Positions 25,697 to 34,092 of a stretch of 36,419 nucleotides of DNA are shown here, one piece after another. Positions within the stretch are counted from its first letter, which is position 1; each line of letters begins with the position of its first letter. Origin of the DNA: JBGSLN01 sp041740675 (GTDB lineage Bacteria > Pseudomonadota > Gammaproteobacteria > JBGSLN01); the NCBI GenBank assembly GCA_041740675.1, contig JBGSLN010000132.1, positions 1 through 36,419 of the forward strand. Direction: 5' to 3'. The notes beneath the pieces are model-generated. The model was given only the letters and a program-made list of their open reading frames with translations, was not told the origin of the DNA and made no database searches. A program made the translations under genes and the position numbers.

Positions 25697-26075
25697 ATTT
25701 TAAGGATAAAGAGTTAACACAATATCTTAACCCAGTAGTTTCAGGGCCATCATTAAATACATGACCTAAATGTGACTCACAGCGAGCACAAATTATTTCT
25801 GTGCGCTCTCCGCCATGACTCGTGTCTTGCCGTTCTTCTACGGCTGATTTTGAGCAGGGGCTATCAAAACTTGGCCAACCACTGCCAGACTCGTATTTAT
25901 TGTCTGAATTGAACAATTCATTTCCGCATGCTGCACATAAATAAATTCCTTTTCCATTGAAATGATAATATTTTCCTGATCCTGGCGCCTCAGTTGCACA
26001 CTTCCTAAGCACAGAAAATTGCTCTGCAGTTAAGTTTTTCTGCCATTCTTGCTCTGTTTTATGAATTTTTTTCAT
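25680..26075 (-). CDS. msrB: Methionine-R-sulfoxide reductase B
   Basis: This 131-residue enzyme repairs the R isomer of methionine sulfoxide in proteins. Zinc-binding Cys47/Cys50 (YLCAACG) and Cys96/Cys99 (ICARCESHLGHVF) are present. The catalytic Cys119 lies in GLRYCVNSLSL, and GSGWPSF forms the substrate pocket. The size is that of stand-alone MsrB; no MsrA domain is fused. It shares 17 bases with the end of the glutathione peroxidase gene on the other strand. Confidence 0.96.
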   Translation of the reverse strand: MKKIHKTEQEWQKNLTAEQFSVLRKCATEAPGSGKYYHFNGKGIYLCAACGNELFNSDNKYESGSGWPSFDSPCSKSAVEERQDTSHGGERTEIICARCESHLGHVFNDGPETTGLRYCVNSLSLKFNDKD

Positions 26076-26144
26076 GTTTTTCTCGATTTTTTAATTGGCT
26101 GCTATACTTCAAATAAAGATTATCATAAAAAGAGGAGGGGGATC

Positions 26145-26534
26145 ATGAAAAAATTAGCACTGATCTTATTATTGCCATGTGTGTTGTTGATTTCTGCATG
26201 TTCAAGTATGGATGAATTTATGTATGGTAATAATTCTTCTGATTGGAATGAGTACAACTTTCAAAATGCAAATGTAAATACAATCTTGGTACCAGGACAA
26301 GCCGGTCAGCATAATTATCAAGCCTCAAAAAAGTATTATGTTACTGCTGATGATCAGCAACAATATAATGCCCTTAATGATCGGATACAGAAGCATCAAC
26401 AGAACCTGCAAACACAAAGCACAACTTCTAATTCTACTAATTTAGGCAATGCTGCAACAGCACCACCTTTGCCAGCAACCACTATTCCCATGTCTGGCGA
26501 TAGCACAACGCAACAAGGTTTAAGTACTTATTAG
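26145..26534 (+). CDS. Small lipoprotein of unknown function
   Basis: This 129-residue protein begins with a clear lipoprotein signal: MKKLALILLLPCVLLISAC, with lipidated Cys19. The mature part is polar, rich in Asn, Gln, Ser and Thr, with a Gln-rich helix near the middle (ADDQQQYNALNDRIQKHQQN) and a low-complexity tail. The start at 26145 is chosen because AGGAGGGG lies just upstream; an earlier in-frame ATG at 26049 lies in the msrB promoter region. The MltB gene follows by 29 bases from its chosen start, so the two form an envelope operon. Confidence 0.8.
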   Translation: MKKLALILLLPCVLLISACSSMDEFMYGNNSSDWNEYNFQNANVNTILVPGQAGQHNYQASKKYYVTADDQQQYNALNDRIQKHQQNLQTQSTTSNSTNLGNAATAPPLPATTIPMSGDSTTQQGLSTY

Positions 26535-26563
26535 AAAATATGAAGAGAAAAGGGAGAATGATC

Positions 26564-27565
26564 ATGAAATTAATTGCAAAGGTCGTTATTTGCATGTTAC
26601 TAATTTTTTCAGCAAATGCATATGCTCAACCTACGATGAGTTGGAATAGTTGGGTGCAGCAATTGCGACAAGAAGCATTAGCACAAGGAATCAGACCTGC
26701 TTTGTTTGATCAAATATTTACCGGTATGAAACCCAATACGAGGGTTTTGCATTTCGATCGCACCCAACCTGAAAAACGTATTACTTTTGATCAATATCGC
26801 AAAACTAGAATTGATCCTTATCGTATAAAATTAGGGGTGAATGCCTATAAAAAATATCAACAAGTATTAGATAAAATTGGTCAACAATATGGTGTAAATC
26901 CATGTTTTATTCTTGCTTTTTGGGGCATTGAATCAAGTTATGGTCATTTTAAAGGTGATTTTCCAGTCATCCAATCACTAGCCACTTTGGCTTATAATAG
27001 TCCACGCAGTGATTTTTTTCGAAGTCAGTTATTTGTGGCGTTGGAAATCTTAAATGAAGGACATGTAAGTCTAGCGGATTTCAAAGGTGAATGGGCAGGG
27101 GCTTCAGGAAATCCACAATTTTTGCCTACCAGTTGGAAAAAATTTGCAGTTGATTATGATGGGGATGGTCATAAAGATATTTGGAATTCATATCCTGACA
27201 CATTTGCTTCAATTGCAAACTATATGAAGAGTAATGGTTGGAAACAAGGGCAGCCCTGGGCTATTCAAGTCGATTTACCAAAGAATTTTCCAATTGATTT
27301 AAATTCATTAAAAATACAAAAGACTGTAACAGAATGGTTAAACATGGGAGTAAAACCTGCGTATGGGTTTCAACTTCCAAACAATCACAACTTACAAGCA
27401 TCAATTGTGCAGCCTTATGGCGGTCCAGCTTTTATGGCTTTTAATAACTACCGAATGATTATGCGATATAATAATTCGATCTTTTATGCTGGTGCAGTTG
27501 GATATTTAGCAGATAGTATTTGTAAAGGTGCAAATAAAAAAGATGCTGTATTTGGCGACAGATAA
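26564..27565 (+). CDS. mltB: Membrane-bound-type lytic murein transglycosylase B
   Basis: MltB cleaves the glycan strands of peptidoglycan to give 1,6-anhydromuropeptides. The catalytic Glu lies in AFWGIESSYGHFKGDFP. The family's other blocks follow: TLAYNSPRSDFFRSQLF, EWAGASGNPQFLPTSW, and a calcium-binding-like DYDGDGHKDIWNS. The start at 26564 has GGAG seven bases upstream and gives a cleavable signal peptide ending ANAYA. There is no lipobox Cys, so it is probably a soluble periplasmic form, unlike E. coli MltB. It is probably co-transcribed with the small lipoprotein. Confidence 0.93.
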   Translation: MKLIAKVVICMLLIFSANAYAQPTMSWNSWVQQLRQEALAQGIRPALFDQIFTGMKPNTRVLHFDRTQPEKRITFDQYRKTRIDPYRIKLGVNAYKKYQQVLDKIGQQYGVNPCFILAFWGIESSYGHFKGDFPVIQSLATLAYNSPRSDFFRSQLFVALEILNEGHVSLADFKGEWAGASGNPQFLPTSWKKFAVDYDGDGHKDIWNSYPDTFASIANYMKSNGWKQGQPWAIQVDLPKNFPIDLNSLKIQKTVTEWLNMGVKPAYGFQLPNNHNLQASIVQPYGGPAFMAFNNYRMIMRYNNSIFYAGAVGYLADSICKGANKKDAVFGDR

Positions 27566-27568
27566 ACA

Positions 27569-28429
27569 TTAATGCAAGAAATTCAAATACACACCGAAAA
27601 AGATGAAAAACCAAGACCAATGATTATTAGTAAAAGCAGCTAAACATTGGTCTGGTTTACGTTCGATGAGCATCCATTGTTGATAAACAAAACTTAATAA
27701 GACTACAAAAATGCTTGCATAATACCAACTATTTGCATTAATCAATAAACCCAAAATAATTAAAGTAATTAACACAACAACTTGTAAAAATGCAATGATC
27801 AATCGATCATGCTTACCAAACCATATTGCCGATGAATTTAAACCTAATTTTAAATCATCTTCGCGATCGCCTATTGCATACATTGTGTCATAAGCAATAG
27901 TCCATATGACAGCAATAAAAAATAACAGCCATCCAGTAAAAGAAATGTAATTATTGCTTGCTGCAAAGGCCATTAGAATACCAAGATTAAAAACTAAACC
28001 TAAAATACCTTGAGGTAAAGAAAAAAATCGTTTTGTGAAAGGGTAAATTACTGTTAGTAAGATACCAATGCAAGCCAGTACTAATGAATAGATATTCAGC
28101 ATTAAAACTAATACTAATGAGATTAACAATAGTATTATTAATAACAACATGGCTTCCCAAATTTTAATTGTTCCGGCCGTTAATGGTCGTGTTTGAGTTC
28201 GTGCCACATGTTTATCAAACTGGATGTCAATAATATCATTCACAATGCAACCCGCTGCACGCATAACAAAAACTCCAACAACAAAAATAAATATTAACTT
28301 CGCAGGTGGGTGTCCATTAGTTGCTATTAGCAATGCGGCAAGCACTGGCCACAGTATTAGTAATGTTCCAATGGGTCGGTGCCAACGGATCAGTAAGCTA
28401 TATTGATGTAAGCGTTCATGGATAGTCAT
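27569..28429 (-). CDS. ubiA: 4-hydroxybenzoate polyprenyltransferase
   Basis: UbiA attaches the polyprenyl tail to 4-hydroxybenzoate, the first membrane step of ubiquinone synthesis. At about 286 residues it is standard size. The first Asp-rich motif reads NDIIDIQFDKHVARTQTRP (64-82) and the second AIGDREDDLKLG near residue 195, both binding diphosphate through magnesium. Seven or eight membrane helices are evident. The ATG at 28429 gives the usual start (MTIHERLHQYSLLIRWHRPIG); the longer frame from TTG 28483 is unlikely. It is convergent with mltB and only three bases apart. No ubiC is adjacent. Confidence 0.95.
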   Translation of the reverse strand: MTIHERLHQYSLLIRWHRPIGTLLILWPVLAALLIATNGHPPAKLIFIFVVGVFVMRAAGCIVNDIIDIQFDKHVARTQTRPLTAGTIKIWEAMLLLIILLLISLVLVLMLNIYSLVLACIGILLTVIYPFTKRFFSLPQGILGLVFNLGILMAFAASNNYISFTGWLLFFIAVIWTIAYDTMYAIGDREDDLKLGLNSSAIWFGKHDRLIIAFLQVVVLITLIILGLLINANSWYYASIFVVLLSFVYQQWMLIERKPDQCLAAFTNNHWSWFFIFFGVYLNFLH

Positions 28430-28528
28430 ATTGTTCTTGCAAGTCCTATAGGAAATACTAAAGATTATAAGTGACAAAAACAAAACTGCAATGTATTTAA
28501 AAACTTAGTAAGTAACCTTAAACAAGAG

Positions 28529-29761
28529 CTATTTTGTTGAACGCATATATAAAATAATTGCAGCTGCTAAAGCAACAAATCCTAAAATAATTAAGGGTAA
28601 TTTAATTACTAAAGCTGCTAGCATACCGCCGATTAAACCAGAGAGTGCTTCAGCACCTACGTTCAATGCTTGATTATTACCCATTACGCGTCCTTGTTCA
28701 TTTTCATTTGCTGACATAGATAATAAGCTTGCACAAGCAGGTAAACATAATGCCAATGCCAGCGAAGCAAGAAATAAAGTTATCCATAGCGCATTTTCAT
28801 TGGGTGGGAGCAGAATAATCCACATGAAAATACCTGTTAAAATGGCACTCACGAAAGTTATTTGTTTAGGAGTGAAATAGTTTGAAATAAAACCCGTTAA
28901 CCATAAATTAGCTAATATTATAGGCACTGCAACCCAAGCAATATATTCAGATAATGTAGAAACATTCATATGAAATTGAGTAACTAGATACATAGGAAAA
29001 CAACGGAAAAAACCAAAAATGGCGAGGTATAATAAAAAATTTACTAAATAAAGCGAACGAATTTTATTTTTGGTAAATAATCCTGTTAGGTTAGTAAATG
29101 CTTTTAAATAAGAAATAGTTTGAATAGATTGTGTTTTAGTTTCTTTAAAAACAATAAACATACCAATCGTTGCCAATGCCAATAAAATCACAATGCACCA
29201 AAAAGGCGTTGTTTCATTAAACCAACTAACTAAACTAGGGTCGGCCAGTTTGCCACCAATAAGTGGGCCAAGAATATAAGCCAATGAAGCACTTAAATAA
29301 ATATAACCAAATAAACGATTGCGGTCGTGAGGTGTTGATACATCAGCGATTGCACTTTGCGCAATAACAATATTAGCTTCCATCAGTCCGCTGATAATTA
29401 AACTGATCATCAAAAGACTTAAGTTTTGCATAGTGAGTGAAATAGCTATAAAAATATAACCTAACATACAAATACCGAGCGAAATTAATAACACAGGTTT
29501 GCGTCCAAATCGATCGGAGAATGCACCCATTATGGGGGAACCAAAAAATTGTCCTAGTGGATATAAAGCTAGAACTATACCTAATAATATAGTTCTATGT
29601 GCCATAGGGGCATGTGCTGCTAAGAATTTGGTTTCGCCCTGTAAAAATAGTGGTGTAAAAACAGTTATCATTAAACTGTAACCGACAAAACCGATAAATA
29701 TGACTAAGTAGAGCGGTAATAGGCGTAATAAATAATGCGTACCATTAATTTTACTATTCAT
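28529..29761 (-). CDS. MFS transporter (DHA1/TetA-like)
   Basis: This 410-residue protein has twelve predicted membrane helices. Motif A between helices 2 and 3 reads GAFSDRFGRKPVLL, and helix 5 carries SLAYILGPLIGGKLAD, the antiporter motif. The overall pattern is that of TetA-like DHA1 exporters. The substrate is unknown: drug, siderophore or metabolite are all possible. It is divergent from the LysR gene across 246 bases, a common layout in which the regulator controls the exporter. It is on the same strand as ubiA, 99 bases upstream, and is probably transcribed separately. Confidence 0.88.
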   Translation of the reverse strand: MNSKINGTHYLLRLLPLYLVIFIGFVGYSLMITVFTPLFLQGETKFLAAHAPMAHRTILLGIVLALYPLGQFFGSPIMGAFSDRFGRKPVLLISLGICMLGYIFIAISLTMQNLSLLMISLIISGLMEANIVIAQSAIADVSTPHDRNRLFGYIYLSASLAYILGPLIGGKLADPSLVSWFNETTPFWCIVILLALATIGMFIVFKETKTQSIQTISYLKAFTNLTGLFTKNKIRSLYLVNFLLYLAIFGFFRCFPMYLVTQFHMNVSTLSEYIAWVAVPIILANLWLTGFISNYFTPKQITFVSAILTGIFMWIILLPPNENALWITLFLASLALALCLPACASLLSMSANENEQGRVMGNNQALNVGAEALSGLIGGMLAALVIKLPLIILGFVALAAAIILYMRSTK

Positions 29762-30007
29762 TAAAAAATCTCTTGTTATGATCAGTCTTTCAATCTATTT
29801 GTGCAATTGATAAGTAAGCTTTTTGCTTTCATCTATTTTATGTTAAAATTTACACATTTAATAACTATTATTCACAAAGTTTTACAAGAACTAGAATTTC
29901 TTTGGTTTAAGATAATCAGGACTTAAAAAACCCTCAGCTTTTGGCTAGCTTCTTTAATATTTTTTGTTTTTAAAAGAATGATTTTAAATAATGGAGATAG
30001 AACTGCA

Positions 30008-30871
30008 ATGAATTTAATGAGCCCCCAATTGCAGGCATTTATAGCAGTGGTTGAAAAAAAAACTGTGCATGCGGCTGCTGATGTACTATGTTTGACACAA
30101 ACAGCCACCACACAAAGAATCCGTGGTCTAGAAACCCAATTGAAAACTACACTTTTTATCCGCTCAAGACGGGGAATGGAATTAACTCGAGAAGGAGAGG
30201 CGTTACTACGGTATTGTCAAGCAGTCAAAATTTTAGAAGGAGAAACAGTTGCTAACATTGTTGGATCTGGTGTGACTACTGAAGTAGAAATTAGAATTGC
30301 GGGTCCATCTAGTATTATGCGCAGTCGGATTATTCCAGCACTATTGGATTTTCCTATAAAATTTCCTAACGTCCTTTTACATTTTATTTTCAATGATGTT
30401 GAAAATTTGCAACAGCAATTAAAATCGGGGGAGTGTGATTTTGCAATTATGCCGATAACAAATGTTGCCCAAGAAATGTCTAGCAAAGCATTAAAATCTG
30501 AACGTTATAAGTTAGTGTGTTCTGCCAAGTGGCAGGGCCGTTCTCTAAAAGAAATTCTACAACAAGAACGGATTATTGATTTCAATCCTTCAGATCAAAT
30601 GACCCTGAATTATTTACAACATTTTAATTTATTACCGGCAGCACAAAAATCCCGACATTTTGTCAATAATATTGATAGTATGGCAGATCTTGTTGAAGCG
30701 GGTATAGGGTATACTACCTTAACTGAAGAGCTTGCTAGTACGCATATAAATACAAAGAAAATGATTGTTTTAAATAATAATAAAGCGTATGAATATCATC
30801 CTATCCTAGCCTGGTATCCAAGAGCTGAAATGCCGAGTTATTTTGCTGATTTAGTTAAACGGATAAAATGA
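30008..30871 (+). CDS. LysR-family transcriptional regulator
   Basis: This 288-codon gene encodes a LysR-type regulator. The winged helix-turn-helix occupies about residues 5-64 (AAADVLCLTQTATTQRIRGLE, then RSRRGMELTREGEALL), and the effector-binding domain runs from about residue 90. Start codons at 29978, 30008 and 30017 are possible; 30008 is chosen because it starts just before the helix and GGAG lies about 11 bases upstream. The stop overlaps an ATG of the following DUF366 gene (ATGA). It could control the divergent MFS gene, its own operon or both; no operator was identified. Confidence 0.9.
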   Translation: MNLMSPQLQAFIAVVEKKTVHAAADVLCLTQTATTQRIRGLETQLKTTLFIRSRRGMELTREGEALLRYCQAVKILEGETVANIVGSGVTTEVEIRIAGPSSIMRSRIIPALLDFPIKFPNVLLHFIFNDVENLQQQLKSGECDFAIMPITNVAQEMSSKALKSERYKLVCSAKWQGRSLKEILQQERIIDFNPSDQMTLNYLQHFNLLPAAQKSRHFVNNIDSMADLVEAGIGYTTLTEELASTHINTKKMIVLNNNKAYEYHPILAWYPRAEMPSYFADLVKRIK

Positions 30872-30888
30872 AAATAGATGGAGAAACA

Positions 30889-31470
30889 ATGTTGATTGAA
30901 TCCTTAAAGAAATACGATGGCTTAATATTACATCGTCGCTTCGCGTATAATTTTTTTCGCAAAGAATGCAATGCTATTGGTGACATTATTATTTTTCGTG
31001 GGGAGATGGAAGTATTAAACGATGGTATGATCGATCAAGAAGATGCAATTAATAAAGAATATATTTGGAGTAAAGATGCCTTAAACATCTTGTGGGAATT
31101 GCCAATTTTAGGAAATAATTCTTTTGGCGCAGTATGTTATCAAAGATTATTTAATAGCCGAATTGCTGAATTGTTGAGCCAAGAAAACTATTTAAATCAG
31201 CCAGTTGTTATTAATGGAGACGATATTTATGTTAAATCTCCAAATAAAAAATTAAGTAAAGCTAGTGTTAGCATTACACATGTAAAGGATCATGCTGCAT
31301 TAGGACATACAGGTATTAATATTGATGCGGGTAGTCAGGCACCTGAAATTGCTTTTTCCACAAGACTTACCGAAAAACAAATCGGTAGTTTTGCAGAAGA
31401 TGTGATAGAATTATTTTACAAAATGAATCAAGATATTTTCATTGCAACCACTAAAATTCTGGTTAAATAG
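30889..31470 (+). CDS. DUF366-family protein
   Basis: This roughly 193-residue protein appears to belong to DUF366, a family of unknown function seen in archaea and some bacteria. Suggestive pieces are LHRRFAYNFFRKE near the N-terminus, IIIFRGEMEVLNDGMIDQED, and the tail KMNQDIFIATTKIL. There is no signal peptide or membrane helix. Two starts are possible: 30868, which overlaps the LysR stop in ATGA, and 30889, which has GGAG five bases upstream; I chose the second. The glutamine amidotransferase gene begins 10 bases after the stop, so LysR, DUF366 and the amidotransferase look like one operon. The assignment is from memory of the family pattern. Confidence 0.7.
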   Translation: MLIESLKKYDGLILHRRFAYNFFRKECNAIGDIIIFRGEMEVLNDGMIDQEDAINKEYIWSKDALNILWELPILGNNSFGAVCYQRLFNSRIAELLSQENYLNQPVVINGDDIYVKSPNKKLSKASVSITHVKDHAALGHTGINIDAGSQAPEIAFSTRLTEKQIGSFAEDVIELFYKMNQDIFIATTKILVK

Positions 31471-31480
31471 AGGTAAAGAG

Positions 31481-32335
31481 ATGTGCCGTTTTGTTCTTTA
31501 TTCGGGAAATAAAATTTTATTGCATGATGTACTAATAAAGCCATCTAACTCATTAATTTCACAAAGTTTTAATGCGCGTGAAACGGATAAACCTTTAAAT
31601 GCAGATGGTTTTGGTTTGGGTTGGTATGATCATACAATTGACGAATTTCCAGCAGTTTTTAAATCATTACAACCTGCCTGGAGTAATCTAAATTTAGTAA
31701 GTCTTTCAGCAAAGATAAAATCTTCGAATTTTTTTGCCCATGTGCGTGCTGCAAGTGAAGGCTGTATCACAGACGTTAATTGTCATCCTTTTCAATTTGA
31801 GAAATACTTGTTTATGCATAATGGTACGGTTTATGGCTTTAAATTAATTCGCCGCTGTTTATCTGATGCATTAGATGATGACATTTATAATTGGTTAAAA
31901 GGTCAAACAGATTCAGAGCATGTTTTTGCTTTATTTATTCAAACTATGCGAGATCATCAACTAAACTCGGCAAAATTAGATGATTTCATTAACGGTTTGA
32001 AACTCACTATCGATCGATTAAGTTCTATGTTAGCAATCAAAAAAGCAGATCCTTTGATGTTTTTGAATTTAGCCATTACTGATGGTATACGTACAATTGC
32101 TTGTCGTTATATCTCTGATATTTCTAAGAAAGCAAATACGCTATATTATGCCATTGGGGATTGTTTTATATATCAACAAAATTCAGCATGTCTACACCCA
32201 GTACAGGCGAAACCAGGAGCAATATTGATTAGTTCAGAAAAGCTAACTGATTATGATTTAGAATGGAAGGATATACCCTCTAATCACTGCATTGCTATTA
32301 ATGAAGATTTTTCTCTCAAAATGCAACAAATCTAG
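31481..32335 (+). CDS. Class II glutamine amidotransferase-like hydrolase
   Basis: This 284-residue protein starts Met-Cys-Arg-Phe, so after Met removal Cys2 is the N-terminal nucleophile of the Ntn fold. Supporting motifs are NADGFGLGW (40-48), FFAHVRAAS (84-92), CHPF (101-104) and FMHNG (111-115, oxyanion region). No synthase domain is fused. The family includes EgtC, which removes gamma-glutamyl from an ergothioneine intermediate, and YafJ-type proteins of unknown role. The ATG at 31481 (after AGAGGTAAAG) is required by the Cys2 rule; a longer frame from 31442 would block the nucleophile. A terminator follows at 32351. Confidence 0.9.
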   Translation: MCRFVLYSGNKILLHDVLIKPSNSLISQSFNARETDKPLNADGFGLGWYDHTIDEFPAVFKSLQPAWSNLNLVSLSAKIKSSNFFAHVRAASEGCITDVNCHPFQFEKYLFMHNGTVYGFKLIRRCLSDALDDDIYNWLKGQTDSEHVFALFIQTMRDHQLNSAKLDDFINGLKLTIDRLSSMLAIKKADPLMFLNLAITDGIRTIACRYISDISKKANTLYYAIGDCFIYQQNSACLHPVQAKPGAILISSEKLTDYDLEWKDIPSNHCIAINEDFSLKMQQI

Positions 32336-32652
32336 TTATGGCTATTTTTTGCCCAATAATTGGGCTTTATTCTAATTTTGTATAAAGTGTAGAAATAGTC
32401 CTATTGAACCCTAATTACCCCCTTTGTATACTCATGCAGCTAATTTCAAGTTTATTGAACTGAAAGTGTGAGTCTTATAGTTTCTTAAAGCCTGTGAAAT
32501 TTATATAACAGTTTCAATATAAATGGTTTCCTAGCTGTTTTAGGGATAGAAAGTCGTTTTCTTGTACCAAGTCAGTCATTAGGACGCCCAAAATAGCGTC
32601 ATAGTTTGATCTAGGTATATTAAAATATAACGGATAAGGTAAGGGGCTAGCT
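32336..32652. other. 317-base intergenic region before the LuxR-type gene
   Basis: It starts with the terminator at 32351-32370. The middle is AT-rich without a repeat or RNA gene that I can identify. Near the end GACGC (32583-32587) and GCGTC (32596-32600) form a short inverted repeat, a possible operator, and an AT-rich stretch with TATAAC follows before the ribosome site AAGGGG at 32641. Confidence 0.5.
32351..32370 (+). terminator. Rho-independent terminator of the LysR/DUF366/GATase operon
   Basis: GCCCAA (32351-32356) and TTGGGC (32360-32365) form a perfect stem with a three-base loop, followed by TTTAT. It lies 16 bases after the amidotransferase stop. Confidence 0.8.
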
Positions 32653-33306
32653 TTGATCAAATTAATTTTTGTGGAACAACAGGGATTGTTTCGTGCATCA
32701 ATGAAGCATTTAATCACTTGTTATCCTGAGTTTCATTTGCTTGGCAGTTTTGAAACAGGAAAAGAATTATTAAGTACACTCGATAAACCACTTGAAGTAA
32801 CTATTATATTAAGTGCAAATATTCAAGATATGAGCTTAGTATTTTTAATAAAGAAGCTAAAAAGAGATTCATCAAGAGTGAAAATTGTGGTTCTAGCTAA
32901 TGAGCCCAATATGATTTTAGCAAGGCAATATATTCTTGCTGGGGCTGATGGTTATATTGTTAAGTCTATTACTGAAAATGAATTCATTGAAACACTTTTT
33001 AAAATTCAACAAAATAAAACGGTTTTACCCGATTCACTCGCACAACAATTAGCAAATCAAGAAATAACGGAAGAGAATTTGTCACCCTTTGAAGTATTAA
33101 GTCAACGAGAAATGGATATTTTGCTATTAATGGTTAAGGGAAAAAGTATTAAAGCAATCTCTGAAATACTACATCTAAGTCCTAAAACTATTAGCACTTA
33201 CAAAGGGCGAATATTTGAAAAATTAAATGTTAAATCCATGATGGATGTGTTTTTATTAGCTGCCGAATTTGGTCTTATAGGCACAGAAACAACTACCTAT
33301 CAATGA
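32653..33306 (+). CDS. GacA/LetA-type LuxR regulator with a degenerate receiver
   Basis: This 217-residue protein matches the GacA/UvrY/LetA architecture: receiver (1-120) and LuxR helix-turn-helix (146-205). The DNA-binding part is very well kept (LSPKTISTYKGRIFEKLNV). The receiver has lost key residues: the acidic pair is Glu8-Gln9, the phospho-acceptor Asp54 is Ser54 and the Thr/Ser switch is Ala82, while Lys104 remains. It should therefore not accept phosphate from a histidine kinase. The start is TTG, six bases after AAGGGG; no ATG is available at this point. No sensor kinase is adjacent. The last 7 bases overlap a convergent gene. Confidence 0.9.
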   Translation: MIKLIFVEQQGLFRASMKHLITCYPEFHLLGSFETGKELLSTLDKPLEVTIILSANIQDMSLVFLIKKLKRDSSRVKIVVLANEPNMILARQYILAGADGYIVKSITENEFIETLFKIQQNKTVLPDSLAQQLANQEITEENLSPFEVLSQREMDILLLMVKGKSIKAISEILHLSPKTISTYKGRIFEKLNVKSMMDVFLLAAEFGLIGTETTTYQ

Positions 33307-33818
33307 CAGCTTTGCACAGAATCCATTTGCATATTTTGTGGGATATCTCCGGCATAATGATTATTAATGCGCTTCAACACTAATAAGAATGGAGCGCCAT
33401 TCATTGCATTCTCATATTTGATTTGCAAAATTAATACATTTTTACTTACTAAAAGACCTGTTTGAGAAAATGAACCGCATTGTTTTTCATTGCCTAGAAA
33501 AATATTACTTAATTGTCCATGGTGACATTGTGCCCAAAGAGTCCCTTGCATACTTTTAGATACATAAGAAGGAGCTTTGTCATCGCTAACTTTGCCGACA
33601 ATGTTAGTACCGCTATTATAAAGAGAAATTTCTACTGGCCAAGGACCACCGTTACCAAATAAATCAGTTGGATCAGTAAAAAAGCCTCGCCAAGTGCCAG
33701 TATAACTTGTGCAGCTGGCTTGATAATACTTAGATAACTGAATTGTCTGGGTTGTGCTAGCAAAGGTAAATAATGGAAAATAACATAAACAGATTAGAAT
33801 AAATTTTTTTAGTTTCAT
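33300..33818 (-). CDS. Secreted four-cysteine protein of unknown function
   Basis: I do not recognise this 172-residue protein. It starts with a cleavable signal peptide (charged MKLKK, hydrophobic core, probable cut after TFA at residue 20). The mature part has exactly four cysteines (36, 98, 114, 171), suggesting two disulfides in the periplasm or outside. It looks beta-rich, with GTWRGFFTDP and alternating hydrophobic strands, as in small beta-barrel binding proteins. It shares 7 bases with the end of the LuxR-type gene on the other strand. The 274 bases upstream contain a long inverted repeat at 33883-33982. Confidence 0.75.
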   Translation of the reverse strand: MKLKKFILICLCYFPLFTFASTTQTIQLSKYYQASCTSYTGTWRGFFTDPTDLFGNGGPWPVEISLYNSGTNIVGKVSDDKAPSYVSKSMQGTLWAQCHHGQLSNIFLGNEKQCGSFSQTGLLVSKNVLILQIKYENAMNGAPFLLVLKRINNHYAGDIPQNMQMDSVQSCH

Positions 33819-33882
33819 AACAATTCCAATTAGGTGAGCATTCAGAACCCGTCAAAAAGGGTGTGTATTCAGCTTGGTATTA

Positions 33883-33982
33883 TAGCGGTTTCATGATTAT
33901 TTGACCCTATAATTTCTTGGTTAGTAATAAAATAGTAATACAAATATTGCATACACAAGATCAAATAATTATGAAACTGCTA
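33883..33982. repeat. 100-bp element with 22-bp inverted ends (MITE-like)
   Basis: The arms start TAGCGGTTTCATGATTATTT (33883-33904) and end ATGAAACTGCTA (33961-33982); 20 of 22 positions pair, around 56 AT-rich bases. Both mismatches become G-U pairs in a plus-strand RNA, so such a transcript would have a full 22-bp stem. It lies between the divergent secreted-protein and GNAT genes. Confidence 0.6.
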
Positions 33983-34092
33983 ATCAAAAAAGTCTAATAA
34001 ATAAAATAGCAAAAGATATGATATTATTCAAGGTAAAAACTTAAGTTTTAAGTTTTGTCGCAAAAATCAGTAATTAATAAGGGGAGTATTTT

